Source: Sulfurospirillum sp. UBA12182 (GTDB taxonomy: Bacteria; Campylobacterota; Campylobacteria; Campylobacterales; Sulfurospirillaceae). Taken from it: a stretch of 36,854 nucleotides of DNA. Shown here in pieces: positions 24,121 through 34,758 of this stretch (its first letter is position 1; each line of letters begins with the position of its first letter). The translations under genes were made by a program, and so were the position numbers. The notes under the pieces were generated by a model that saw only the letters and a list, made by a program, of their open reading frames with translations, did no database searches and was not told the origin of the DNA. Location: contig DLUF01000049.1 of assembly GCA_002742765.1 (NCBI GenBank), positions 1,516-38,369 of the forward strand, read 5' to 3'.

Positions 24121-24879
24121 CTAGTCTTGAGATAAAATTACTGCTTTCCCATTGATAACAGCAACTGTGTGTTCATAATGACTTCCAAAAAGTCCATCTT
24201 CTGAAACAACAGACCATTTATCATTTAAGATTTTAGCTTTACCACTTTTTTGACATATCATTGGCTCTATACAAAAAACCATTCCATTTTTTATCTTTGG
24301 TCCTTGTTTAGGATTGTTTCCTTCAAGATAATTTGGAATTTCTGGTTCTTCATGAGGTTTTCTCCCAATCCCATGCCCACAAAAACTTCTAAGGGGGATA
24401 TAACCTCTTGCAAGAATAAACTCTTCTAGTAATAAGCTTAACTCTTTAAATCGCATTCCCTCAGTGATATGTTCAATAGCATACATTAAAGCATCATATG
24501 AACAAGCTATTAAATCTTTATTTGCCTCAGTAATTTCACCTACACCAACAGTTACAGCAGCATCCCCATACCAACCATCTTTTTCCACACCTATATCCAT
24601 ACCCAAGATATCACCCTCTTTTAGGATATAATCGTCTGGGATTCCATGGATAATCACTTCGTTAACAGAAGTACAAACACCCGCTGGAAACCCATATAAA
24701 CCTTTAAAAGCTGGTCTTCCACCATGTGAATGGATAAACTCTTCACCCAAAGCATTAATCTCTTTTAGACTAATACCTGGGCGAACCTGTTTTGAGAGAT
24801 AGTTGAGTGTTTTTGCAACTATATTGTTAGAGATTGAGAGTTTCTCAATCTCATGAGGTTTTTTTATCGAAATAGCCAT
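24121..24879 (-). CDS. map: Methionine aminopeptidase, type I
   Basis: 252 aa; removes the N-terminal Met from new proteins. The metal ligands are visible: Asp in GMDIGVEKDGWYGDAA (two), His in CGHGIGRKPHEEP, Glu in VFCIEPMI and Glu in YEHTVAVI. Located between secY and infA, 2 nt after secY, in place of adk in some other lineages. Confidence 0.96.
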   Translation of the reverse strand: MAISIKKPHEIEKLSISNNIVAKTLNYLSKQVRPGISLKEINALGEEFIHSHGGRPAFKGLYGFPAGVCTSVNEVIIHGIPDDYILKEGDILGMDIGVEKDGWYGDAAVTVGVGEITEANKDLIACSYDALMYAIEHITEGMRFKELSLLLEEFILARGYIPLRSFCGHGIGRKPHEEPEIPNYLEGNNPKQGPKIKNGMVFCIEPMICQKSGKAKILNDKWSVVSEDGLFGSHYEHTVAVINGKAVILSQD

Positions 24880-24881
24880 TA

Positions 24882-26144
24882 CTAGAGGCCTACTGCACTC
24901 AATGTTTCATATTTATTCATATACATTTGAGCTTCTATCTTTCTCATTGTATCAAGAGCAACTTGAACAACGATTAACACTGCTGTTCCTCCAAAAAAGA
25001 AAGGAACACCCATAGTTTTAACTAAAACCCAAGGAAGTGTTGAAATTAATCCCAAATATATAGAACCCCAAAAAGTTAATCTACTAGCAACCTCATTTAA
25101 AAAGTTAGCCGTACTCTCTCCTGGTCTTACACCTGGAATAAAGCCACCTTGTCTTTTTAAATTTTCGCTTATATCTTTTGCGTTAAAAACAATTGAAGCA
25201 TAAAAATATGCAAAAAAGATTACAAAAACAAAAGTTAAAACATTAAATAAATAACTATTTGGATTTAGATAATCATTGATTTTTTGAATAATCGGATTAG
25301 TACTTGCTTGCATAATCGTTGATGGGAACATTAAAATAGCACTTGCAAAAATCGGAGGAATTACACCACTAAGATTTACCTTAATTGGAACATAATTCAT
25401 AATTCTTTTATGCTGATTTGCCATCATAACTTTTCTTGAATAAGAAATCGGTACACGTCTCTCACCCATTTCAACATAGATAATCGAACCAACAGTTGCT
25501 AAGATAACAAGTAAGATACCTATAACAACTAGAAAATTCAATTCACCTGTATTTACTAAGTTAATTGTTCCACCAATAGCACTAGGAATCCCTGAAACGA
25601 TACCAGCAAAAATGATTAGTGAGATACCATTTCCTATACCTCTTTGTGTGATTTGTTCACCTATCCACATAAGAAGCATAGTTCCTGTAAGCATTGAAGC
25701 AGCAGCAACTGCCGTAAAAGTTGTCATATCTATCATAACAGCACTTTCACCAGCACGTCCAGTCATGCTTTGTAAGCCTACTGATACACCTATTGCTTGA
25801 ACGATTGTAATACCGATAGTAGCATAACGGATGATTTGCATATATCTAACCATACCATCACGCTCTTTTTTCATTTTACCAAGACTTGGGAAAGTAGCAG
25901 CAAGAAGTTCCATAACGATTGAAGCTGTAATATAAGGCATAATACCTAAAGAGATAATACTAAGTCTCTCAGCAGCTTTACCACTGAACATATTAAACAA
26001 GCCCAATGCATTTGAGTTATTCGAATCAAAAAATTCTTTGATTACATCAAGATTTACGCCAGGAACTGGCACATATGCCAGTATCCTATACGCAAATAAA
26101 AAGCCTAGAGTGATTAAAATCTTTTTGGTAAGATCGTTACTCAT
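24882..26144 (-). CDS. secY: Protein translocase subunit SecY
   Basis: 420 aa with ten hydrophobic segments; the central channel of the Sec translocon. Typical segments: ILAYVPVPGVNL at the N terminus, LGIMPYITASIVMELL, ISYSRKVMMANQHKR before the plug-side loops, and GGFIPGVRPGESTANFL. It follows rplO by 2 nt, as in nearly all bacteria. Confidence 0.97.
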   Translation of the reverse strand: MSNDLTKKILITLGFLFAYRILAYVPVPGVNLDVIKEFFDSNNSNALGLFNMFSGKAAERLSIISLGIMPYITASIVMELLAATFPSLGKMKKERDGMVRYMQIIRYATIGITIVQAIGVSVGLQSMTGRAGESAVMIDMTTFTAVAAASMLTGTMLLMWIGEQITQRGIGNGISLIIFAGIVSGIPSAIGGTINLVNTGELNFLVVIGILLVILATVGSIIYVEMGERRVPISYSRKVMMANQHKRIMNYVPIKVNLSGVIPPIFASAILMFPSTIMQASTNPIIQKINDYLNPNSYLFNVLTFVFVIFFAYFYASIVFNAKDISENLKRQGGFIPGVRPGESTANFLNEVASRLTFWGSIYLGLISTLPWVLVKTMGVPFFFGGTAVLIVVQVALDTMRKIEAQMYMNKYETLSAVGL

Positions 26145-26146
26145 CT

Positions 26147-26545
26147 CTATTTTCCAGTGTAAGTTACGTTATCGTCTTTAATTTTAGCAGCAAGTTCTTT
26201 CGCACCTGCACCGATAAGTTTTACTTTACTAATACTTCCAGCTATCTTATGAACACCACGGATTGAATCCATTGTAATTTCATTTAATTCAGCAACTACC
26301 TTAACTTTTTCTACATTGATCACATATGGTTTTACTACACGTGAAGTAAATCCTACTTTAGGAAGTCTTCTTTGGATTGGTTGCTGACCACCTTCAAAGC
26401 CTCTTTTTATACTGTAACCAGTACGAGCTCTTTGACCTTTATTACCTTTAGTCGCAGTTTTACCCATACCACTACCTTGACCACGTCCAACTCTTTTTTT
26501 AGAGTGAGTTGAACCAGCAGCTGGTGTAAGATTATTTAATGCCAT
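26147..26545 (-). CDS. rplO: 50S ribosomal protein L15
   Basis: 132 aa. The Gly-rich N-terminal extension [21 protein letters not shown] threads through 23S rRNA. It directly follows rpsE (12-nt gap), so rpmD (L30), which usually lies between them, is absent. Confidence 0.97.
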   Translation of the reverse strand: MALNNLTPAAGSTHSKKRVGRGQGSGMGKTATKGNKGQRARTGYSIKRGFEGGQQPIQRRLPKVGFTSRVVKPYVINVEKVKVVAELNEITMDSIRGVHKIAGSISKVKLIGAGAKELAAKIKDDNVTYTGK

Positions 26546-26557
26546 TATAAATCCTTC

Positions 26558-27001
26558 TTAGCTTTTAAGCATAGTAAGTGCTTTGATAGTAGCTCTTACC
26601 ACATTTGCAGCATTATTTGATCCTAGTGATTTTGTCAAAATGTCTTTGATACCTGCAAGTTCAACAACTGGACGAGTAGCACCACCTGCGATAACTCCCG
26701 TACCTTCACTTGCTGGCTTAAGTAAAATTCTACTTGCGTTATATTTTACTTCAACATCATGAGCAATTGTAGAGCCTTTTAAATTAACTGATACGATATT
26801 TTTAAAAGCATCATCAACTGCTTTTTTAATTGCATCAGGAACCTCTTTAGCTTTACCAAAACCAAAACCTACTAAACCATTTTTATTTCCAACAACTACA
26901 AGTGCTGTAAATCTAAAACGTCTACCACCCTTAACAACTTTAGTTACACGGCCGATGTTAACGATGACTTCTTCAAATTCTTCTCTATTATATCTTTCCA
27001 T
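26558..27001 (-). CDS. rpsE: 30S ribosomal protein S5
   Basis: 147 aa, double-stranded-RNA-binding type N-terminal domain with [17 protein letters not shown] and [17 protein letters not shown]. Involved in decoding accuracy. Confidence 0.97.
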   Translation of the reverse strand: MERYNREEFEEVIVNIGRVTKVVKGGRRFRFTALVVVGNKNGLVGFGFGKAKEVPDAIKKAVDDAFKNIVSVNLKGSTIAHDVEVKYNASRILLKPASEGTGVIAGGATRPVVELAGIKDILTKSLGSNNAANVVRATIKALTMLKS

Positions 27002-27020
27002 TGAATCGTCTTCCTTATTA

Positions 27021-27377
27021 TTACAGCTGTATGCCGTTTTCTCTTAAAGCATCTGCAAAAGCAGCTACTACACCGTGATATAAATATCCGTTTCTATCAA
27101 AAACTACAGTTGTTAAATTTTTCTCTTTTAAAGTAGCAGCAAAAGCTTTTCCTAACTCTACTGCGCCTTCTTTATTTGATTTTAAACCTAGTTTTGAACC
27201 ATCTGCACTTGCAAGTGTAACACTTGAAACATCATCAATTGCTTGAACATAAAGATATCTATTTGATTTAAAAACAGAAATTCTTGGTCTTTCAGTTGTA
27301 CCGAAAATATCTGCTCTAATTCTTTTCTTACGCTTAACTCTAAGTGAAAGTTTTCTTTTTAAAATATTTGCTCTCAT
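27021..27377 (-). CDS. rplR: 50S ribosomal protein L18
   Basis: 118 aa; binds 5S rRNA. Basic N terminus, [20 protein letters not shown], and the C-terminal [21 protein letters not shown] are diagnostic. Confidence 0.97.
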   Translation of the reverse strand: MRANILKRKLSLRVKRKKRIRADIFGTTERPRISVFKSNRYLYVQAIDDVSSVTLASADGSKLGLKSNKEGAVELGKAFAATLKEKNLTTVVFDRNGYLYHGVVAAFADALRENGIQL

Positions 27378-27386
27378 TTGTTACCC

Positions 27387-27923
27387 TTATTTCTTAGAAG
27401 TTTTTCCGGCTTTGCGGAGGATATGTTCTTCTACATATTTTACACCTTTACCTTTGTATGGTTCAGGTGGTCTAAAACCTCTAATCTCAGCAGCAACTTG
27501 ACCAACAACTTGTTTATCAGCACCTTTTATAGTGACGATATTTTTCTCTACAGAAATTTGAAGGTCTTGTGCAAATTCGTATTTGATTGGATGAGAAAAA
27601 CCTAATTGTAATTCAAGAACATTTCCATTAACAGCGGCTCTATAACCAACACCATTAATTTCTAATTTTTTCTCAAATCCTTGAGTTAAACCGATAACAA
27701 TGTTTTGCGCTAAAGAACGATATGTTCCCCAGAAAGCACGACTTTGTCTATCCTCACCTTTTGGAAGAAAAACAACTTGATTGTCTTCTACCTTAACCTC
27801 TACATTACCTTTAGTATCAAGTTCTTTTTGAACATTACCTTTTTTAAATACAACAACAGTTCCGTTCACAGAAACATTGATTTCGTTTGGAACTGCTACT
27901 GGCTGTTTACCGATACGTGACAT
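27387..27923 (-). CDS. rplF: 50S ribosomal protein L6
   Basis: 178 aa; two repeated domains. [12 protein letters not shown] at the start and [20 protein letters not shown] at the end are diagnostic. The 73-bp gap to rpsH upstream (27924-27996) contains a weak hairpin (ATGGT/ACCAT) and no gene. Confidence 0.97.
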   Translation of the reverse strand: MSRIGKQPVAVPNEINVSVNGTVVVFKKGNVQKELDTKGNVEVKVEDNQVVFLPKGEDRQSRAFWGTYRSLAQNIVIGLTQGFEKKLEINGVGYRAAVNGNVLELQLGFSHPIKYEFAQDLQISVEKNIVTIKGADKQVVGQVAAEIRGFRPPEPYKGKGVKYVEEHILRKAGKTSKK

Positions 27924-27996
27924 CTATTTCCTTTTACTTGTCTACGATAAGTCTACTTTTTCGAATGGTTACCGAATACCATAAAAGAAAAGTATT

Positions 27997-28392
27997 TTAC
28001 CAAATACTACAAAGTACTTCGCCACCAACACCTGCTTTGTGAGCATCGTCATTGCTAAGTACACCTTTTGAAGTACTAACTACGATAGTACCATATCCAT
28101 TTTTAAAACGCTTAATTTCATCACAACCTTTATAAACACGACGTCCTGGTTTTGAAATCTTTTTGATTTCGTTAATCACGCTTTTACCGTTTTTGTCGTA
28201 TTTGATTGCAACTTTAATAAACTTTTTATTGCCATTTTCAACTACATTATAACTTTCGATATAACCTTTTGCTTGGAAAACACCCAAAATAGATTCAACT
28301 AATTTTGAATGCATAAGCTCAGCTACATCTAGTTTTCTCATAGCTGCATTTCTAATTCTTGTCAAGCTATCTGACACAAGATCATTAATCAT
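27997..28392 (-). CDS. rpsH: 30S ribosomal protein S8
   Basis: 131 aa. The start [16 protein letters not shown] and C-terminal [21 protein letters not shown] are the 16S-rRNA-binding signatures. In Escherichia coli it represses the spc operon; no such site could be assigned here. Confidence 0.97.
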   Translation of the reverse strand: MINDLVSDSLTRIRNAAMRKLDVAELMHSKLVESILGVFQAKGYIESYNVVENGNKKFIKVAIKYDKNGKSVINEIKKISKPGRRVYKGCDEIKRFKNGYGTIVVSTSKGVLSNDDAHKAGVGGEVLCSIW

Positions 28393-28403
28393 ACTACTTT
28401 TCC

Positions 28404-28589
28404 TTACCAGCTTGCTTTTTTAAGACCTGGAATCAGACCTTCATTTGCCATTTTTCTTAAACAAACTCTACAAATTCCAAAATCTCTGTAAACTGAGTGA
28501 GGACGTCCACAGATTTGACATCTTGTGTATCCTCTAACACTAAACTTAGGCTTTCTTGCAGCCTTTGCTATCATAGATTTTTTTGCCAT
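28404..28589 (-). CDS. rpsN: 30S ribosomal protein S14, zinc-binding type
   Basis: 61 aa, the short Cys-rich (type Z) form. Cys24, Cys27, Cys40 and Cys43 (RCQICGR and ICRVCLRK) bind zinc. The frame is open from 28619, but [11 protein letters not shown] at 28589 is the family start; it overlaps the rplE stop by one base less than two codons. Confidence 0.96.
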   Translation of the reverse strand: MAKKSMIAKAARKPKFSVRGYTRCQICGRPHSVYRDFGICRVCLRKMANEGLIPGLKKASW

Positions 28590-28590
28590 A

Positions 28591-29136
28591 CTACTTACCT
28601 TTTGTGAATGGTATTCCAACTAATTCAAGAAGTCTAAAAGCTTGCTTGTCATTAGTTGCAGTTGTTACGATAGTAATGTTCATACCGTGAGTTCTCATGA
28701 TGTCATCATAAACTACTTCAGGGAACATTAACTGCTCATTTAAACCAAAGTTATAGTTTGCACGCCCGTCAAAACCATTTTTTGGTAATCCACGGAAATC
28801 CTTCACTCTAGGTAATGCAACTGTGATAAGTTTGTCTAAAAACGCATACATTTGTTCATTACGTAATGTAACTTTAATACCTACTGGATAATTTTCTCTT
28901 ACTTTAAAACCTGCAACTGATTTTTTTGCTTTTGTAATTACAGCTTTTTGACCTGCAATTAAAGAAATTGTATCAGCCATGTTTTGGATAAGTTTGGTAT
29001 CTTTGCCAGCATCACCAGCTCCAACACTAATAACAATCTTTTCGATTGTAGGAATTAGCATAGGATTTTTGATATCAAACTCTTGAGCCATAGCAGGTTT
29101 GATTTCAGATTTAAGTCTTTCTTTTAATCTATTCAT
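28591..29136 (-). CDS. rplE: 50S ribosomal protein L5
   Basis: 181 aa; contacts 5S rRNA and P-site t[23 protein letters not shown] and the end [13 protein letters not shown] are typical. The start overlaps the rplX stop as TAATG. Confidence 0.97.
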   Translation of the reverse strand: MNRLKERLKSEIKPAMAQEFDIKNPMLIPTIEKIVISVGAGDAGKDTKLIQNMADTISLIAGQKAVITKAKKSVAGFKVRENYPVGIKVTLRNEQMYAFLDKLITVALPRVKDFRGLPKNGFDGRANYNFGLNEQLMFPEVVYDDIMRTHGMNITIVTTATNDKQAFRLLELVGIPFTKGK

Positions 29137-29372
29137 TATTCTGCCTCAACTTTTGCCACATTAGAAATATGAATTGGCATCTCTTTATTAGCAAATCCGC
29201 CATTAGGGTTTTTGTCATTAGGTTTAATAGCTTTTTTAGCTACTTTGCAACCTTCAACGACAACTTGTGAAGTTTTAGGAAGTACTTTAAGTACTTTTGC
29301 AACTTTACCCTTATCATCACCAGCAATAACTTTTACGCTATCACCTTTTTTGATCTTCATTTTTGCTGACAT
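29136..29372 (-). CDS. rplX: 50S ribosomal protein L24
   Basis: 78 aa with a KOW motif ([20 protein letters not shown]). Both ends overlap neighbours as TAATG, showing tight translational coupling. Confidence 0.96.
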   Translation of the reverse strand: MSAKMKIKKGDSVKVIAGDDKGKVAKVLKVLPKTSQVVVEGCKVAKKAIKPNDKNPNGGFANKEMPIHISNVAKVEAE

Positions 29373-29740
29373 TATAGTACCTCCGGTGCAAGAGAAACGA
29401 TTTTCATAAAGTTAGCATATCTTACTTCTCTACCTACTGGTCCGAAGATACGAGTACCGATAGGTTCTCTTTTGTTATCTAAGATTACAGCTGCATTTTC
29501 ATCAAATCTAATAAGTGAACCATTTTCTCTTTGAATCTCTTTTTTTGTTCTAACGATTACTGCTTTAACTACTTGTCCTTTTTTAACTCTACCATTTGGA
29601 AGAGCTTTTTTTACAGAAGCAACGATAACATCACCTACAGTAGCATAACGTCTTTTAGAACCACCAAGTACTTTGATACACATAATCTCTTTAGCACCGC
29701 TGTTATCAGCAACTGCTAATTTAGTAAAACTTTGTACCAT
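29372..29740 (-). CDS. rplN: 50S ribosomal protein L14
   Basis: 122 aa. [19 protein letters not shown] at the N terminus and [11 protein letters not shown] near the end are diagnostic. It starts in a TAATG overlap with rpsQ. Confidence 0.97.
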   Translation of the reverse strand: MVQSFTKLAVADNSGAKEIMCIKVLGGSKRRYATVGDVIVASVKKALPNGRVKKGQVVKAVIVRTKKEIQRENGSLIRFDENAAVILDNKREPIGTRIFGPVGREVRYANFMKIVSLAPEVL

Positions 29741-29991
29741 TACTCTACTCCTACCGTAACTATCTCTTTTAATCTAAAAGCTTTTCTTTTAGAAAGTGGT
29801 CTACACTCGATAGCTACCACAGTATCACCTGCTTTAACTTCATTTTTTTCATCATGAACGAGGTATTTTTTAAAACGTTTAACGAACTTATGATATCTTG
29901 GGTGCATTACACGTCTTTCTACTAAAACTGTTGCTGTTTTATCACCAGTTTTTTGTACAACCACGCCTTGTATCTCTCGTTTTAAAGCCAT
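29740..29991 (-). CDS. rpsQ: 30S ribosomal protein S17
   Basis: 83 aa, OB fold. [18 protein letters not shown] and [15 protein letters not shown] match the family. Confidence 0.97.
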   Translation of the reverse strand: MALKREIQGVVVQKTGDKTATVLVERRVMHPRYHKFVKRFKKYLVHDEKNEVKAGDTVVAIECRPLSKRKAFRLKEIVTVGVE

Positions 29992-30006
29992 TATATCTAC
30001 CCCTAA

Positions 30007-30195
30007 TTATTTATTTTGAGCCGAAATAGCCGTATTAATACGTGCGATATCTCTTCTAACTTCCTTAATTTCATTAGGATTAGTTAGTTGCATTGTTCTT
30101 AACTTTTGCTTTAATGTAAACAAAAGAACCTTTTTCTCTTTTAATAGTTCTGCTAATTGCTCAGCAGTTTTTTCATTTAAATCAGTATATTTCAT
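30007..30195 (-). CDS. rpmC: 50S ribosomal protein L29
   Basis: 62 aa, two helices; near the peptide exit tunnel. [15 protein letters not shown] closes the protein. Overlaps rplP by 14 nt. Confidence 0.95.
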   Translation of the reverse strand: MKYTDLNEKTAEQLAELLKEKKVLLFTLKQKLRTMQLTNPNEIKEVRRDIARINTAISAQNK

Positions 30196-30607
30196 TTTCG
30201 CTCTCTCTAGTCACTATCTTTGTCTTGAAAGGTAACTTGTGCATCGCAAGTGTTAGAGCTTCACGTGCAAGTTCTTCACTAACTCCTGCCATTTCAAATA
30301 TGATTCTACCTGGCTTAATATTCATAACCCATTTATCAACTGAACCTTTACCTTTACCCATTCTTGTCTCTAGTGGCTTTGCTGTTAGAGGCTTATCTGG
30401 GAATACACGAATCCATGTTTTTGCCTGACGCTTTACATGTCTTGTATAAGAGATACGCGCTGCTTCAATTTGACGAGAATCGATACGACCAGCTTCAACA
30501 GCTTTAAGTGCGATTTCACCAAAAGCGATAGAGTTACCTCTAAAAGACTTACCGCGATTACGGCCCTTCATTTGCTTTTTATATTTTGTTCTTTTAGGCA
30601 TTAACAT
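30182..30607 (-). CDS. rplP: 50S ribosomal protein L16
   Basis: 141 aa. [19 protein letters not shown] at the start and the [20 protein letters not shown] segment identify it. Start overlaps the rpsC stop as TAATG. Confidence 0.97.
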   Translation of the reverse strand: MLMPKRTKYKKQMKGRNRGKSFRGNSIAFGEIALKAVEAGRIDSRQIEAARISYTRHVKRQAKTWIRVFPDKPLTAKPLETRMGKGKGSVDKWVMNIKPGRIIFEMAGVSEELAREALTLAMHKLPFKTKIVTRESENEIY

Positions 30608-31302
30608 TAGTTCTTACCTCTTCTTGGTTTTCTTGGTTTTTTCTCTTCTTCTTTTGGTTCAGCTTGAATACCATTACTCAAAACTTCACCTTTGAAGATC
30701 CATACTTTGATACCGATAATTCCGTATGTAGTATGAGCTTCTGCAAAACCGTAATCTATCTTAGCTCTTAGAGTATGAAGTGGAACTCTTCCTTCCAAAT
30801 ACCACTCTGTTCTAGCCATTTCCGCACCACCAAGACGTCCAGCAACTGATACTTTAATACCTTTTGCACCAGACTTCTGTGCACCTTGAATAACTTTTTT
30901 CATAGCTCTTCTAAATGCAACACGACGCTCTAACTGCATTGCAACATTTTCAGCTGCAAGTTGAGCAGAAGCTTGTGGTTTTCTCTCTTCTTTGATATTA
31001 ACATTTACATCTTTACCGATTAAATTATGGAGCTTCAATCTAAGTTTTTCGATATCCGCACCTTTTTTACCGATAATAATTCCAGGACGAGCTGCAACTA
31101 CTGTAACTCTTAATTTCTTTGCTGTTCTTTCTACTAGAATTTGGCTAACACCAGCATAGTAAAGCTCTTTTTTCAAGAATTTTCTGATTTTATGATCTTC
31201 ACCGATATTTTCTGCCAAGTTAGCACCACCAGGGTACCATCTTGAATCCCAGTTTCTATTGATTCCTAGTCTTAAACCAATTGGATTTACTTTTTGACCC
31301 AT
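30607..31302 (-). CDS. rpsC: 30S ribosomal protein S3
   Basis: 231 aa. The KH domain carries [15 protein letters not shown] (GxxG loop); the C-terminal domain has [14 protein letters not shown]. It ends in an unusually charged tail of Glu then Lys/Arg/Pro ([14 protein letters not shown]). Confidence 0.97.
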   Translation of the reverse strand: MGQKVNPIGLRLGINRNWDSRWYPGGANLAENIGEDHKIRKFLKKELYYAGVSQILVERTAKKLRVTVVAARPGIIIGKKGADIEKLRLKLHNLIGKDVNVNIKEERKPQASAQLAAENVAMQLERRVAFRRAMKKVIQGAQKSGAKGIKVSVAGRLGGAEMARTEWYLEGRVPLHTLRAKIDYGFAEAHTTYGIIGIKVWIFKGEVLSNGIQAEPKEEEKKPRKPRRGKN

Positions 31303-31303
31303 C

Positions 31304-31636
31304 TTAGTCTTCCTTCTTAGCTAGCTTGCTTACTTCTACAAGTATATGAGATGTTGGTTTTCTGATTCCACTTGCACTACCTCTTGCTCTTGGTCTAAAT
31401 CTTTTAAGAACTGGACCTGCATCTACTCTACAAGATGATACTACAACTTCTTCTGGTTCAAAACCACCATTTGCAACTGCACTAGCAATTACTTTTGAAA
31501 TCACTTTTGCACCTTTGTTTGGCATAAATTCTAAACTAGCAAGAGCAAGTTCAGCGTTCATACCTTGTACTTCGCGAGCAATTAATCTAGCCTTTGTAGG
31601 AGATAATCTAATAAATTTTAATACTGCTTTACTCAT
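31304..31636 (-). CDS. rplV: 50S ribosomal protein L22
   Basis: 110 aa. [18 protein letters not shown] at the start and the tunnel hairpin [18 protein letters not shown] identify it; this loop lines the exit tunnel and is the macrolide-relevant region. Confidence 0.97.
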   Translation of the reverse strand: MSKAVLKFIRLSPTKARLIAREVQGMNAELALASLEFMPNKGAKVISKVIASAVANGGFEPEEVVVSSCRVDAGPVLKRFRPRARGSASGIRKPTSHILVEVSKLAKKED

Positions 31637-31645
31637 TATCTATCC

Positions 31646-31927
31646 CTACTTACCGATTTTCTTCTGAACAGAGCCTTTATGACCCTTAAACGTTCTAGTT
31701 GGTGCAAATTCACCTAGTTTGTAACCGATATGGTTTTCAGTTACATATACAGGAATAAAATTTCTACCATTGTGTACATTTAATGTTAATCCGATCATAT
31801 CAGGAGTAATAGTACTTCTACGTGACCATGTTTTGATCGGCTTATTTGAGTTTTCCTCTTTTGCCTTTAATACTTTCTTCATTAAGTGATCATCAACAAA
31901 AGGACCTTTTTTTAGCGATCTAGCCAT
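31646..31927 (-). CDS. rpsS: 30S ribosomal protein S19
   Basis: 93 aa. [18 protein letters not shown] and [14 protein letters not shown] are signature regions. Confidence 0.98.
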   Translation of the reverse strand: MARSLKKGPFVDDHLMKKVLKAKEENSNKPIKTWSRRSTITPDMIGLTLNVHNGRNFIPVYVTENHIGYKLGEFAPTRTFKGHKGSVQKKIGK

Positions 31928-32758
31928 CTATTTTCCTTTTCTTCTAGAAATAATCAGTTTATCACTCGCTTTTTTCTTACGAGTTTTAGCACCTTTAGTT
32001 GGTTTACCCCATGGAGTTACAGGGTGACGACCTGAGTTTTTCTTACCTTCACCACCACCGTGTGGGTGATCGATTGGGTTCATCGCAGAACCACGAGTTT
32101 GAGGTCTGATTCCTCTATAACGATTACGTCCTGCTTTACCGATAACAACGTTTGCCCAGTCTTCACATCCAACTGTACCAACAGTAGCCATACATTCAGC
32201 AAGTACTTGTCTCATTTCACCACTTGGTAATCTAAGAATTACATATTTCTCTTCTTTACCCATAAGTTGTGCATATCCACCAGCACTTCTTGCCATCTGT
32301 CCACCTTTACCAGGTTTCATTTCGATGTTATGTAAGATTGTACCAACAGGGATATTTTTTAATTTCATTGCATTACCTGGCTTGATATCAAGACCAGCTT
32401 CAGCAGCCATTACAGCGTCACCTACAGCTAAACCAGAAGGTTGAAGAATATATCTTTTATCTCCATCAGCATAAACAATCAATGCAATACGACAGTTTCT
32501 GTTTGGATCGTATTCGATTGCTTCTACACGGCCTGGAATATCAAATTTTCTTCTTTTAAAATCGATAATTCTGTAAAGTTTCTTTGCTCCACCCTCTTTA
32601 TGACGAGAAGTGATTCTACCGTTGTTATTTCTACCGCCAGATACTGGAAGCTTAACAAGTAGACTAGGAACACTCGCTTTAGCAGTAATATCACTACTAT
32701 CTAAGCCAGTTAAAAATCTACGGCTCGGAGTATATGGTTTATAAGTTTTAACTGCCAT
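31928..32758 (-). CDS. rplB: 50S ribosomal protein L2
   Basis: 276 aa. The peptidyl-transferase-near segment [15 protein letters not shown] contains the conserved His, followed by the basic tail with [12 protein letters not shown]. Adjacent to rpsS without a gap. Confidence 0.98.
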   Translation of the reverse strand: MAVKTYKPYTPSRRFLTGLDSSDITAKASVPSLLVKLPVSGGRNNNGRITSRHKEGGAKKLYRIIDFKRRKFDIPGRVEAIEYDPNRNCRIALIVYADGDKRYILQPSGLAVGDAVMAAEAGLDIKPGNAMKLKNIPVGTILHNIEMKPGKGGQMARSAGGYAQLMGKEEKYVILRLPSGEMRQVLAECMATVGTVGCEDWANVVIGKAGRNRYRGIRPQTRGSAMNPIDHPHGGGEGKKNSGRHPVTPWGKPTKGAKTRKKKASDKLIISRRKGK

Positions 32759-32759
32759 A

Positions 32760-33041
32760 TTACGCTCCTACATTTTCAAGTTGAGCACCCTCAGGTAACT
32801 GAACATAGAATTTTTTGTAATCGTTTCTTTTACCTTGGATACCTTTAAATCTTTTAACTTTTCCTAAAACTCTCATAGAGTTTACTTTTACAGGAGTAAA
32901 GCCAAAATACTCTCTAAGAACCTCTTTCAAACGGTTTTTTGTCATTCTTGTTGAAGTTTGAATAACAACTGTACCATTCTCTTGAAGGCTCAAGCTCTTT
33001 TCAGTATAAAGGATTGCTTTTATATCTGTTATATCTGCCAT
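32760..33041 (-). CDS. rplW: 50S ribosomal protein L23
   Basis: 93 aa. [17 protein letters not shown] and [14 protein letters not shown] fit the family; binding site of trigger factor and SRP at the tunnel exit. Confidence 0.95.
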   Translation of the reverse strand: MADITDIKAILYTEKSLSLQENGTVVIQTSTRMTKNRLKEVLREYFGFTPVKVNSMRVLGKVKRFKGIQGKRNDYKKFYVQLPEGAQLENVGA

Positions 33042-33043
33042 AA

Positions 33044-33658
33044 TTAGCCCTCTTTTACTATTGTTTCAAACACTGATTTTTCAATTACTACTGCATAAAA
33101 TGCACTAGCTAAATAAGCATTCAGTTCATTTGATTCGATTAAATATGCGTTTGGAACATTTCTGAAAGCCAAAAATGTTTTTTCATCTATCAAATCTTTT
33201 ACGATTAGTACGTCTCTTGCACCTATAGATTTTACTACACTTGCAGCTTCTTTTGTTTTACCAGATTCTACTGCAACTGAATCTACAACAAATAAAGCAC
33301 CTTTTGCTGCTTTTTCATTTAAAGCAAACTCAAGAGCTAATCTTTTTTGTTTTTTATTGATTTTTTGATCATAGTTTCTATTTGCTTTAGGAGCAAATGT
33401 AACACCACCACCTACCCATACAGGGTTAGTTCTACTACCAGCACGTGCGCCACCTCTACCTTTTTGGCTCCATGGCTTTTTACCACCACCGCTTACTTCA
33501 CTTCTAGTTTTTGCACTAGCAGTGTTCGCACGAAGTGCCGCTAAGTAAGATTTAACGTATAGGTGTAAGTTGTGAGAGTTAATCTCTTCATACTTTGCAG
33601 GAAGAGCTAGATCTCCTGATTTTTCAAATTTACCATTTAGTACGATTGCACTACTCAT
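33044..33658 (-). CDS. rplD: 50S ribosomal protein L4
   Basis: 204 aa. The extended loop [20 protein letters not shown] lines the exit tunnel. In Escherichia coli L4 also represses the S10 operon; a matching leader element was not recognised here. The start overlaps the rplC stop (ATGA). Confidence 0.97.
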   Translation of the reverse strand: MSSAIVLNGKFEKSGDLALPAKYEEINSHNLHLYVKSYLAALRANTASAKTRSEVSGGGKKPWSQKGRGGARAGSRTNPVWVGGGVTFAPKANRNYDQKINKKQKRLALEFALNEKAAKGALFVVDSVAVESGKTKEAASVVKSIGARDVLIVKDLIDEKTFLAFRNVPNAYLIESNELNAYLASAFYAVVIEKSVFETIVKEG

Positions 33659-34236
33659 TTAACTATCCTTACTCTACCCATTGCACCATTAGCACCAGGA
33701 ACAGCTCCTTTAAGCGCTAAAATACCATTTTCTGCATCAAAAGATACTACATCATTTCTAACTGTAACTTTTACATTTCCATAATGTCCTGGCATTTTTC
33801 TACCTTTTTGTACACGACCTGGCCATTCACAGTTACCAATTGAACCTGGTCTTCTATGGAAACGGCTACCATGTGCTCCAGGACCACCAGAAAATCCGTG
33901 ACGTTTGATAACACCAGCAAATCCTCTACCTTTAGAGTTAAAAGTAACTTTTAAGTTTTTCGCTTCGCTTAGTGGTGCCGTATCTAAATCACCTTTTTCA
34001 GTGTTTGCAACATCAAGTGTAACAAAACGGTTGAACTCAGCTGATAAAGAGTATTTCTTTTGCTGACCAGCGATTGCTTTGTTCATTTTTTTGCCACTTA
34101 CATAGGCAACAAGAGCGCGTTTAGATTCATCTACTTCACAAACTTTTGCTTCTATTACTTTTAGTAAAGTCACAGGAACACTCGGTACTGCAATAGTTCT
34201 GCTCATTCCGATTTTTTCTACAATATATTCCATCAT
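33655..34236 (-). CDS. rplC: 50S ribosomal protein L3
   Basis: 193 aa. [20 protein letters not shown] and [20 protein letters not shown] belong to the loop reaching the peptidyl transferase centre. Two Met codons in a row open the frame; the second is equally possible as start. Confidence 0.97.
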   Translation of the reverse strand: MMEYIVEKIGMSRTIAVPSVPVTLLKVIEAKVCEVDESKRALVAYVSGKKMNKAIAGQQKKYSLSAEFNRFVTLDVANTEKGDLDTAPLSEAKNLKVTFNSKGRGFAGVIKRHGFSGGPGAHGSRFHRRPGSIGNCEWPGRVQKGRKMPGHYGNVKVTVRNDVVSFDAENGILALKGAVPGANGAMGRVRIVK

Positions 34237-34243
34237 TTACTCC

Positions 34244-34555
34244 CTATTTACCCATTGCTCTAACTTCAACATTCACCTCAGGTGCCAAGTCAAGTTTCAT
34301 GAGCGAATCAATTGTATCAGTTGTAGCAGACACGATATCGATCATACGTGCGTGTATTCTCATCTCAAATTGCTCTCTTGAATCTTTGTTTACATGTGGT
34401 GATTTAAGCACTGTATAGCGCTTTATCTTTGTAGGCATAGGAATTGGGCCTCTAATCTCAGCTCCAGTTCGCTTAACAGCTTCTATAATTGCTGCAACAG
34501 ATCTGTCTAAAACTCTATGGTCATACGCCTTGAGTTTAAGTCTAATTTTTTCCAT
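34244..34555 (-). CDS. rpsJ: 30S ribosomal protein S10 (NusE)
   Basis: 103 aa; ribosomal protein and transcription antitermination factor. [18 protein letters not shown] and [20 protein letters not shown] are diagnostic. First gene of the S10 cluster, about 80 nt downstream of the promoter at 34645-34673. It holds a decayed copy of the palindrome (TTACATGTGG at 34390). Confidence 0.98.
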   Translation of the reverse strand: MEKIRLKLKAYDHRVLDRSVAAIIEAVKRTGAEIRGPIPMPTKIKRYTVLKSPHVNKDSREQFEMRIHARMIDIVSATTDTIDSLMKLDLAPEVNVEVRAMGK

Positions 34556-34644
34556 TAATATCCCCTAAAAAGAACTCGTCATATATTCAACTTTTTCAGC
34601 TGTAAAAGAGAAAAAAGTCTTAACATGACTAAATAAGGAACGTG

Positions 34645-34673
34645 ATTTTACTAAAAAAAACTTTAAAAGTCAA
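34645..34673 (-). promoter_or_regulatory. Sigma70 promoter of the S10 ribosomal operon
   Basis: On the minus strand TTGACT (34668-34673), 17 bp, TAAAAT (34645-34650). Start near 34638, giving a leader of about 80 nt. The leader has only weak hairpins (AGTC/GACT followed by a T-rich stretch; CTTTT/AAAAG around CAGCTG). Confidence 0.85.
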
Positions 34674-34711
34674 GTATTTAGGGCTTTAAAACAATATGGA
34701 GTGAAATTTAT

Positions 34712-34728
34712 TTCCTTTTAAAAAGGAA
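34712..34728. promoter_or_regulatory. 17-bp palindrome in the promoter region of the ATPase gene
   Basis: TTCCTTTT-A-AAAAGGAA is a perfect 8-bp inverted repeat. It sits just upstream of TATACT (34734-34739), the likely -10 box of the downstream ATPase gene, so it would cover the -10/-35 spacer. A possible operator. Confidence 0.45.
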
Positions 34729-34733
34729 GATGA

Positions 34734-34739
34734 TATACT
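34734..34739 (+). promoter_or_regulatory. Candidate -10 box for the AAA ATPase gene
   Basis: TATACT about 20 nt before the ATG; the -35 position (TTTCCT) is poor. Confidence 0.4.
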
Positions 34740-34758
34740 TCTTGCAAAAGGAGTTAGG

